DNA of 64,000 nt, taken from Streptomyces sp. TBY4 (GTDB taxonomy: Bacteria > Actinomycetota > Actinomycetes > Streptomycetales > Streptomycetaceae). Shown in pieces: positions 58,179-64,000 of this stretch (the stretch's first letter is position 1; every line of letters begins with the position of its first letter). Both the position numbers and the translations under genes were made by a program. The stretch lies in NCBI RefSeq assembly GCF_024213195.1, contig NZ_JANAVF010000005.1, positions 62,001 through 126,000 of the forward strand, read 5' to 3'. The notes under the pieces were generated by a model. That model was not told the DNA's origin, made no database searches, and saw nothing but the letters and a program-made list of their open reading frames with translations.

Positions 58179-59307
58179 CGCCCTGCCCCGGGGTGGGCGC
58201 CGGCGCGAGCACCCCGCAGAGCCCGGCCGTGCGGCGCGGAGTGCCGCTGGCGTACGGGTCGGTCGCGGCCGGGCCGGTGGTGGCCGGCCCGGCACCGGCC
58301 GTCAGCGGGCGGAAGCCTCCGGCCGGGTCGGCGGAGCATGCCTGCGGGCCCGCCATCACGTAGGCCGAGACGAGCTCGGTCCGCCGGGCCGTGAGGTCGT
58401 CGCGGTCGAAGCGCAGCCGCAGCTCCCGGCGGACGGTGAAGAGCGAGGCCCCGTCCGCCGCGGCCGGCTGCCCGGTGGCCGGGCGCACGGCGTAGACGAA
58501 GGTGTGGTCGGAGGTCACCTCCAGCGCGTTCGGAGCGGTCTCCGTGGCGGCGAGCACCCCGCTGACCCGGACCCGGGTGTCGGCGACGACCGCGGTCGCC
58601 GGGTCGAAGCGGACCAGCCAGCCGGTGACGGCGTGCCGCCCGTTGCCGGCGGGCGCGAGCATGCTCTGGTCGAACTGCGTCAGCTGGTCGGGGTCGAGCA
58701 GGACGCGCACCGGCCGGGTGGCCTCCCCGGACAGCACGTCGGGGTCCAGCGAGGACTGCACCAGGTAGTCCTTGGCGATGGTCAGCGCGGTCTGCACCTG
58801 CTCCTCGCTGAAGTGACGGGTACGGCGCACGGCGGGAAGGCTGATCCCGGCCGCCCCGATGCGGTACTGCGCCGCCGGACCCTGCGCGTACAGGTCGGCG
58901 GGCCGGCCGCCCGGCACGGGCTCGGAGGGGGCGAGCGGAACGACGGTGCTGCTCATGGCCCCGGCCGGGTCCCCGGGGGGCGGCACGTAGGGGTTGCGCA
59001 GCCCCATGTAGACGGCGCCGGCGAGTGCCAGGGCGATGCACAGCACGATGATCCGGCCCTGCCGGGCCGATCCGCCGCCGGGGCCCCGGGATCCCGGATG
59101 GCCTCCGCCGCCCGACCAGATCGAGCGGCTCCGTACGGCGCGGGCGTGCTCGCCCATGCGCTCCTGTGCCGAGTACTCCTGGAGCCGGGCAGCCCGGACG
59201 AAGTCCTCGTCGAACACCACCGACCGGTACTCGTCGGACCGGAACTCGTCGTCGGCCCCACCGGCACCCTCGGGGGTGCCGTTCGGCGGATCTCCTGGCA
59301 TGGCCAT
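58162..59307 (-). CDS. Membrane protein with FDEDFVR motif, unknown function
   Basis: 381 aa. Acidic cytoplasmic N-terminus with YRSVVFDEDFVRAARLQEYSA (about 28-48), a Gly-rich linker, a membrane helix (about 86-104, IIVLCIALALAGAVYMGL), then an extracytoplasmic domain of about 270 residues with two cysteines near the end. No catalytic signature recognised. ATG at 59307 has GGGGAG 5 nt upstream. It shares the SVVFDEDFVR motif with the next gene (59376-59936). Confidence 0.78.
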   Translation of the reverse strand: MAMPGDPPNGTPEGAGGADDEFRSDEYRSVVFDEDFVRAARLQEYSAQERMGEHARAVRSRSIWSGGGGHPGSRGPGGGSARQGRIIVLCIALALAGAVYMGLRNPYVPPPGDPAGAMSSTVVPLAPSEPVPGGRPADLYAQGPAAQYRIGAAGISLPAVRRTRHFSEEQVQTALTIAKDYLVQSSLDPDVLSGEATRPVRVLLDPDQLTQFDQSMLAPAGNGRHAVTGWLVRFDPATAVVADTRVRVSGVLAATETAPNALEVTSDHTFVYAVRPATGQPAAADGASLFTVRRELRLRFDRDDLTARRTELVSAYVMAGPQACSADPAGGFRPLTAGAGPATTGPAATDPYASGTPRRTAGLCGVLAPAPTPGQGVSPAP

Positions 59308-59375
59308 CGCTTCTCCCCGCTGTCCCCGCTCCAGAGAAGCCCCCGGCTCCGGCGATGGGGAGCGGGGTCGTACCT

Positions 59376-59936
59376 TCAGGGTTGGCGGCTGACGCGCTCC
59401 ATAAACGCTCCGGCGCCCGTGACTTCACCCATCGGTGTACTGGCAGGTGCCGGAGCGGGTTCCGCGTCGCTGGCCGCGCTGCGGTACACGGCGCTGAAGG
59501 CGAGCGCGATCATGCCGAGTCCCATCACGAAGGCGAGCACCCAGGCCACCGGGCGCAGCCACGGCGAGCGGCCGCGGTAGGGGCGCAGGCTGCCGCCGTA
59601 GGCCCCGTACGGGCCTTCCGCGGCGCCGGCTCCGTGGCCGTGGTCCCAGCCCGGGTCATCGGAGGAGTAGCCGTCGGCGCCGCCGTAGGCGTACGCGTCG
59701 TACTCCTCGTCGCCCGTCCAGCCGCCGGCGAAGGCGGCGCGGGCGGCCTCGGCCGCCTCGGCGCGCGCCCGGTCGCCGGCCCGCTGGCGCTCTGCGGCGC
59801 TCGGTTCACGGATCTCGGCGTTCCGGACGAAGTCCTCGTCGAACACCACGGAGGCGAAGTCCTTGTCCGCGCCTCCGCGGTCGTCGTCGGGCTCCCCGTC
59901 GTCCGGGAACGGTTTGCCCCCCACGTCGTCCGGCAC
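59376..59936 (-). CDS. Membrane protein with FDEDFVR motif, unknown function
   Basis: 186 aa. Acidic N-terminus with FASVVFDEDFVRNAEIREPSA (about 27-47), an Ala-rich helix, a Gly/Tyr/Asp-rich stretch, and one membrane helix (about 130-152, PVAWVLAFVMGLGMIALAF) close to the C-terminus. It is related in its first 60 residues to the gene downstream but lacks the outer domain. GTG at 59936 has TACGCT 6 nt upstream (leaderless). Confidence 0.75.
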   Translation of the reverse strand: MPDDVGGKPFPDDGEPDDDRGGADKDFASVVFDEDFVRNAEIREPSAAERQRAGDRARAEAAEAARAAFAGGWTGDEEYDAYAYGGADGYSSDDPGWDHGHGAGAAEGPYGAYGGSLRPYRGRSPWLRPVAWVLAFVMGLGMIALAFSAVYRSAASDAEPAPAPASTPMGEVTGAGAFMERVSRQP

Positions 59937-59942
59937 GAGACC

Positions 59943-59948
59943 AGCGTA
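59943..59948 (-). promoter_or_regulatory. -10 element, leaderless promoter of the FDEDFVR pair
   Basis: TACGCT on the minus strand, 6 nt before the GTG at 59936. Confidence 0.5.
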
Positions 59949-60013
59949 GACCTGAGGGACACCTTTGGGCAGGGCGTACGCCGAAATCCGGCCACACCGC
60001 GTTCAGGGGTCGA

Positions 60014-61291
60014 CTACCGTACGTGACCGTCGCCGGTGACGATGTACTTGGTCGAGGTGAGCTCCGGAAGCCCCATCGGGCCCCGGGCGTGCAGCTTCTG
60101 CGTGGAGATGCCGATCTCCGCGCCGAAGCCGAACTGACCACCGTCCGTGAACCGGGTGGAGGCGTTCACGGCAACCGTGGTCGAGTCGACCAGCTGGGTG
60201 AAGAGGCGGGCTGCGGCCTGCGAGGTGGTGACGATCGCCTCGGTGTGGCCGGAGGTCCAGCGGCGGATGTGGGCGACGGCCTCGTCGAGGGAGTCCACGA
60301 CCCCGGCGGCGATGTCGTACGAGAGGTACTCGGCGGCCCAGTCCTCGTCGGTTGCGGCCAGGGCGGTGACCTTGGAGTCCTCCGCGTACGCGAGCACCCG
60401 CTCGTCGCCGTGGACGGTCACGCCGGCGTCGGCGAGGGCGTCCAGGGCCAGGGGGAGGAAGGCGTCGGCGATGTCCCGGTGGACGAGCAGGGTCTCCGCG
60501 GAGTTGCAGACGGAGGGGCGCTGGGCCTTGGAGTTGACGAGGATCTCCACGGCCATGGCCAGGTCGGCCTGGGCGTCCACGTAGACGTGGCAGTTGCCGG
60601 TACCGGTCTCGATGACCGGGACGATGGACTCCTCGACGACCGTCTTGATGAGCGAGGCGCCGCCGCGCGGGATGAGGACGTCGACGAGGCCGCGGGCGCG
60701 CATCAGCTCGCGGACGGAGTCGCGGGACTCGCCCGGGACCAGCTGGATGGCGTCGGCGGGGAGGCCGGCCTCGGTGACGGCGTCCCGCAGGATCGCGACG
60801 AGGGCGGTGTTGGAGGCGTAGGCCGAGGAGGAGCCGCGCAGCAGGACGGCGTTGCCCGACTTCAGGCAGAGGGCGGCGGCGTCGACGGTGACGTTGGGGC
60901 GGGCCTCGTAGATGATGCCGACGACGCCGAGCGGGACGCGGATCTGGCGGAGGTCGATGCCGTTGGGGAGGGTGGAGCCGCGGACGACCTCGCCGACGGG
61001 GTCGGGCAGGGCCGCGACGTCGCGCACGTCGGAGGCGATGGCCGCGATGCGGTCGGGGGTGAGGGTGAGGCGGTCGATGACGGTCTCGCTGGTCCCGGCG
61101 GCGGCCGCCTTCGCCGTATCGACGGCGTTGGCCTCGACGATCTCGGCCGTACGGGCCTCCAGCGCGTCCGCGATGGCCAGCAGGGCCTTGTCCTTGGCGG
61201 AGCGCGGGAGTGGCGCGATGGCCGCGGCGGCGGTGCGGGCCGCTTGCGCGGTGGCGATCACGGGCGAGGGCGTGGCATCGAGCGAGGTCAT
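60014..61291 (-). CDS. proA: Gamma-glutamyl phosphate reductase (proline synthesis)
   Basis: Reduces gamma-glutamyl phosphate to glutamate semialdehyde. 425 aa, aldehyde-dehydrogenase fold. The catalytic cysteine is in [48 protein letters not shown] and [25 protein letters not shown] are diagnostic. ATG at 61291 with TACCCT 7 nt upstream (leaderless), so it has its own promoter rather than reading from proB. Confidence 0.97.
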   Translation of the reverse strand: MTSLDATPSPVIATAQAARTAAAAIAPLPRSAKDKALLAIADALEARTAEIVEANAVDTAKAAAAGTSETVIDRLTLTPDRIAAIASDVRDVAALPDPVGEVVRGSTLPNGIDLRQIRVPLGVVGIIYEARPNVTVDAAALCLKSGNAVLLRGSSSAYASNTALVAILRDAVTEAGLPADAIQLVPGESRDSVRELMRARGLVDVLIPRGGASLIKTVVEESIVPVIETGTGNCHVYVDAQADLAMAVEILVNSKAQRPSVCNSAETLLVHRDIADAFLPLALDALADAGVTVHGDERVLAYAEDSKVTALAATDEDWAAEYLSYDIAAGVVDSLDEAVAHIRRWTSGHTEAIVTTSQAAARLFTQLVDSTTVAVNASTRFTDGGQFGFGAEIGISTQKLHARGPMGLPELTSTKYIVTGDGHVR

Positions 61292-61298
61292 GCGGCCC

Positions 61299-61304
61299 AG
61301 GGTA
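61299..61304 (-). promoter_or_regulatory. -10 element, leaderless promoter of proA
   Basis: TACCCT on the minus strand, 7 nt before the ATG at 61291. Confidence 0.6.
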
Positions 61305-61411
61305 ATCCCCGCGGGGCCCGGCCCCGATGGGGTTCCACCCCCCGAGACGCGGCATCGGCCGACACCGTCGGAGGTGGGGCGGGTGCGGCTGGGTCGGCCC
61401 TGCGGGGCTGG

Positions 61412-61556
61412 GTCCCCTACCCGCCCTTCCACCGTTCCCCGGGCTCCGCCCGGACCCGCGCCTCAAACGCCGGCGAGGCTGAGTTCGGCTGACGTGTGCG
61501 TGCACGTGCGGGTCCGGGGCGGAGCCCCGGGGAACGGGCGAAGGGCGGGTAGGGGA
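61412..61556. repeat. Composite palindromic intergenic repeat, copy g
   Basis: CCCCTACCCGCCCTTCCACC to its inverse, with one CTCAAACGCCGGCGAGGCTG module. It fills much of the 408-nt gap between proA and the small protein gene; I see nothing else there. Confidence 0.9.
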
Positions 61557-61699
61557 ACCCCGCCCCCGCAGGGCCCACCCAGCCGCACCCGCCCACCGGC
61601 ACCCGCACCAGACGGCAGTGGCGCCCGCGCCGACCCGCCACCGCCGGACGGAGTCCGGCGCAGCGGCACGAAGCCCGCGCAGCGGTGCGAGGGGCGCGT

Positions 61700-62116
61700 C
61701 TAATAAGGGTGCACGCCCATGGGGTGGGCCGGGGGTGGGCCGTAGCCTTCGGCGACGCGCTGGTGGTAGGTGGCGCGGTCGATGACCTCCAGGCCGACGA
61801 TCTCCCAGGGCGGGAGCTTCGCCGAGGAGCGGTGCTCGCCCCAGAGCCGCAGGGCGACGGCCGCCGCGTCGTGGAGGTCGCGGGCCTCCTCCCAGTAGCG
61901 GATCTCCGCGTGGTCGTCGGCGTAGCGGCTGGTCAGCAGGAACGGGTGGTCGTGGGCGAGCTGCTCCAGTCCGCGGCGTACGTCGCACAGCGGCGCGGGC
62001 TTCCCGGAGACGCTCAGGGTGATGTGCCAGAGCCGGGAGGCGTCCTGGTCCTGCCCGCTCCCGCCGATGTCACCGTCCCCGTCCCCGGTGCCGACGCTGG
62101 TCAGCGCTCGTCTCAC
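61700..62116 (-). CDS. Conserved hypothetical protein (138 aa)
   Basis: Unknown function. RLWHITLSVSGKPAPLCDVRRGLEQLAHDHPFLLTSRYADDHAEIRYWEEA and AAAVALRLWGEHRSSAKLPPWEIVGLEVIDR form a compact alpha/beta protein. GTG at 62116 is set by AAGGAGG 6 nt upstream. It sits between proB and proA on the same strand, 85 nt after proB. Confidence 0.82.
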   Translation of the reverse strand: MRRALTSVGTGDGDGDIGGSGQDQDASRLWHITLSVSGKPAPLCDVRRGLEQLAHDHPFLLTSRYADDHAEIRYWEEARDLHDAAAVALRLWGEHRSSAKLPPWEIVGLEVIDRATYHQRVAEGYGPPPAHPMGVHPY

Positions 62117-62201
62117 CAGCCGCCTCCTTGTCTGCGCTACGCGTGTCCGCCCCTCACAGTTGACCAGTCCTCGGCTCACCGCGCGGCGGTTTTACCGAAC
62201 C

Positions 62202-63329
62202 TCAGCCCTGCAGCAGGACCAGATCGTCGCGGTGGACGACCTCGCGCTCGTACTCGGGTCCGAGTTCCCGCGCGAGCTCGCGCGTGGAGCGGCCGAGGAG
62301 CTGCGGGAGCTCCTTGGCGTCGAAGTTGACGAGGCCGCGCGCCACCGCCCGGCCGTCGGCCGCGCGCAGTTCGACGGGGTCCCCGGCGACGAAGTCGCCC
62401 TCGACCGCGGCGATCCCCGCGGGCAGCAGCGAACTGCCGCGCTCGGTCACCGCGCGGACGGCGCCGTCGTCCAGGACGAGGTGTCCCTGCGGGGCCGAGG
62501 CGTGCTGGAGCCAGAGCAGCCGGTCCGTCGAGCGGCGTCCGGTGGAGTGGAAGAGGGTGCCGGTCGCCCGCCCGGCCAGGGCGTCCGCGGCCTGGCTGGC
62601 GGAGGTGAGGACGACCGGGATGCCGGCGGCCGCGGCGATGCGCGCCGCTTCGACCTTGGTGGCCATGCCGCCGGTGCCGACGCCCGCCTTGCCGACGCTG
62701 CCGATGGTGACGTGGGCGATGTCCTCGGGACCGCGCACCTCGTCGATGCGGCTGGTGCCGGGCTGGGACGGGTCCCCGTCGTAGAGGCCGTCCACGTCGG
62801 AGAGCAGGACGAGGAGGTCGGCGCGGACCAGGTGGGCCACGAGTGCCGCGAGGCGGTCGTTGTCGCCGAAGCGGATCTCGTCGGTGGCGACGGTGTCGTT
62901 CTCGTTGACGACGGGCAGCGCCCCCATGGCCAGGAGCTGGTCCAGGGTCCGGTAGGCGTTGCGGTAGTGCGCGCGCCGGCTGGTGTCGTCGGTGGTCAGC
63001 AGCACCTGGCCGACGCGTACGCCGTACCGGGCGAAGGAGGCCGTGTAGCGGGCGACGAGCAGGCCCTGGCCAACGCTCGCGGCGGCCTGCTGGCGGGCCA
63101 GGTCGGTGGGGCGGCGGCGCAGGCCCAGAGGGGAGAGTCCGGCGGCGATGGCTCCGCTGGAGACCAGGACGATCTCCTTCTCGCCGCCGCTGCGCGCCTT
63201 GGCCAGTACGTCGACCAGGGCGTCCACCCGGTCGGCGTCCAGTCCGCCGGCCGCCGTGGTCAGGGAGGAGGAGCCGACCTTGACCACGATCCTGCGCGCG
63301 TCGAGTACACCCTGCCTAGCCGCTGACAC
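62202..63329 (-). CDS. proB: Glutamate 5-kinase
   Basis: Phosphorylates glutamate for proline synthesis. 375 aa: amino-acid kinase domain (RIVVKVGSSSLT, VLVSSGAIAAG, NENDTVATDEIRFGDND, GTGGMATKVEAARIA) and a C-terminal PUA domain (from about 285). GTG at 63329 with AGGGGACAG upstream. TAGATT at 63400-63405 is a possible -10 giving a leader of about 60 nt that contains CGAAC micro-repeats (63357-63390). In many streptomycetes obg precedes proB; here GtrA does. Confidence 0.95.
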   Translation of the reverse strand: MSAARQGVLDARRIVVKVGSSSLTTAAGGLDADRVDALVDVLAKARSGGEKEIVLVSSGAIAAGLSPLGLRRRPTDLARQQAAASVGQGLLVARYTASFARYGVRVGQVLLTTDDTSRRAHYRNAYRTLDQLLAMGALPVVNENDTVATDEIRFGDNDRLAALVAHLVRADLLVLLSDVDGLYDGDPSQPGTSRIDEVRGPEDIAHVTIGSVGKAGVGTGGMATKVEAARIAAAAGIPVVLTSASQAADALAGRATGTLFHSTGRRSTDRLLWLQHASAPQGHLVLDDGAVRAVTERGSSLLPAGIAAVEGDFVAGDPVELRAADGRAVARGLVNFDAKELPQLLGRSTRELARELGPEYEREVVHRDDLVLLQG

Positions 63330-63356
63330 TTCTGTCCCCTGACCCTTGACCCTCGC

Positions 63357-63390
63357 CGAACACGAACACGAACCGGCGAACCGACGAACC
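63357..63390. repeat. CGAAC micro-repeat in the proB leader
   Basis: Six imperfect CGAAC units over 34 nt upstream of the proB ribosome site. Confidence 0.55.
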
Positions 63391-63413
63391 TGCCCGTTCA
63401 ATCTACGGGGTGT

Positions 63414-63431
63414 CCGGGCGGAGCCGCCCGG
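63414..63431 (-). terminator. Hairpin terminator after gtrA
   Basis: CCGGGCGG (63414-63421) and CCGCCCGG (63424-63431), just beyond the GtrA stop. Confidence 0.6.
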
Positions 63432-63436
63432 GGGTT

Positions 63437-63895
63437 TCAGACCGTGGACGCGGTGTGGGTCCGCTCCTCTTCCGCAGCCTTGTCGCCCGTCCCCGGGATG
63501 AGGATCTTGCGCGAGAGGACGTAGGTGAACGGGATGGCCACCACGGCCGCGACCAGCGGCGCGATCTGGGTGTTCATGCCCGCCCAGGTGACCAGGGCGT
63601 AGAGGCCCGCGGACTGGATCACGTAGTTCGTGACGTTGGTCAGCGGGAAGAGCAGGAACTTCTTCCAGGTCGGCCGGGTGCGGTAGGTGAAGTAGGTGTT
63701 CATGAAGAACGAGCCGACCATCGCCAGCACGAAGGCGATGGAGTAGGCGGCGAAGTACGGCATCAGGGGATGCAGGAGCAGGTAGATGGCGTAGAAGGTG
63801 CCGGTGTTGACCCCTCCCACCAGTCCGAAGCGGATGATCTGGGCGAGCTGGGCGCGGCGGTCCGGGGCCGGGCGCTCGTTCGTCGTGGAAGGCAT
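63437..63895 (-). CDS. GtrA-family membrane protein
   Basis: 152 aa with four membrane helices (FGLVGGVNTGTFYAIYLLL; AAYSIAFVLAMVGSFFMNTYFTYR; then two more). GtrA proteins are thought to help move polyprenyl-linked sugars across the membrane for cell-surface decoration. The ATG at 63895 shares one base with the stop of the gene upstream (TGATG), so the two are translated together. Confidence 0.87.
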   Translation of the reverse strand: MPSTTNERPAPDRRAQLAQIIRFGLVGGVNTGTFYAIYLLLHPLMPYFAAYSIAFVLAMVGSFFMNTYFTYRTRPTWKKFLLFPLTNVTNYVIQSAGLYALVTWAGMNTQIAPLVAAVVAIPFTYVLSRKILIPGTGDKAAEEERTHTASTV

Positions 63896-64000
63896 CAGTT
63901 GCTTCGCTCCGCGATCACCGCGTGGGGTCCGGGCAGCATGGCGTCCCGGGCGTCCGCGGACGGGGTCGTCCGGTCGGCGCCGTGCGCCTCCTTCACCAGG
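63895..64000 (-). CDS. 3' end of a gene cut by the window edge
   Basis: The last 34 codons of a minus-strand gene ending PGPHAVIAERSN then TGA, with coding-like composition. The stop overlaps the GtrA start by one base, so the pair forms an operon. Too short to identify. Confidence 0.6.
   Translation of the reverse strand, partial: LVKEAHGADRTTPSADARDAMLPGPHAVIAERSN

Overview
The window reads as chromosomal core DNA of a Streptomyces or a very close relative. Base composition is very GC-rich, almost all wobble positions are G/C, GTG starts are common, and many genes have a TAnnnT -10 box 6-9 nt before the start codon and no Shine-Dalgarno, meaning leaderless mRNAs. The gene order (znuB-zur, uppS, recO, leuA, era, the CNNM transporter-ybeY-phoH run, hrcA-dnaJ2, hemW, lepA/rpsT, holA, comEC-comEA, leuS, LCP-nadD-rsfS, proA-proB) is the familiar Streptomyces core order. 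I see no plasmid, prophage, CRISPR array or biosynthetic cluster.

Layout. 1-5 kb: end of a zinc ABC importer with its repressor Zur, then uppS, recO and an NCS2 nucleobase permease. 5.7-9.3 kb: a zinc-ribbon/TerB protein, an SDR, and leuA preceded by a 15-residue leader peptide with four consecutive leucine codons. 9.5-12.2 kb: a solitary TnpB with an intact RuvC triad, next to an M4 (protealysin-like) protease and its emfourin-type inhibitor. 12.2-20.2 kb: acetyltransferase, methyltransferase, era, a DUF916/WxL surface-protein pair, a GlxA-type regulator and an MFS transporter. 20.4-27.1 kb: a cytidine-deaminase-like protein without the catalytic residues, the YjbR-CNNM-ybeY-phoH operon, a PfkB kinase and a second MFS protein. 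27.5-38.2 kb: rnz, HIT, rsmE, NMO, the CIRCE-controlled hrcA-dnaJ2 operon, an MBL protein, DUF3097, hemW and an acyl-CoA ligase. 38.4-48.9 kb: lepA/rpsT divergent pair, holA, a YceI protein, comEC-comEA, DegV and a membrane coiled-coil protein. 49-57 kb: leuS with a second leucine-rich leader peptide and an intrinsic terminator, two identical tRNA-Ala(GGC) genes, a GpgP-like phosphatase, rsfS, an LCP protein, nadD. 57-64 kb: an M48 protease, two related membrane proteins, proA, a small protein, proB, GtrA and the end of one more gene.

The most unusual features are structural. (1) The DUF916 membrane protein runs in frame into era with no stop codon. (2) comEC also lacks an in-frame stop and its frame stays open across the YceI gene into holA. 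(3) A composite palindromic repeat occurs seven times, always just downstream of at least one gene, and one copy supplies the only usable start codon of the DUF916 gene. (4) leuA and leuS both carry leucine leader peptides, so leucine synthesis and leucine charging are probably controlled in parallel by leucyl-tRNA supply. (5) The GpgP-like phosphatase has no ATG/GTG/TTG that would keep its RHG motif and appears to start at CTG inside the rsfS stop.

No clearly new multi-gene defence or biosynthetic system was found. The TnpB locus and the surface-protein/Era junction are the best leads.
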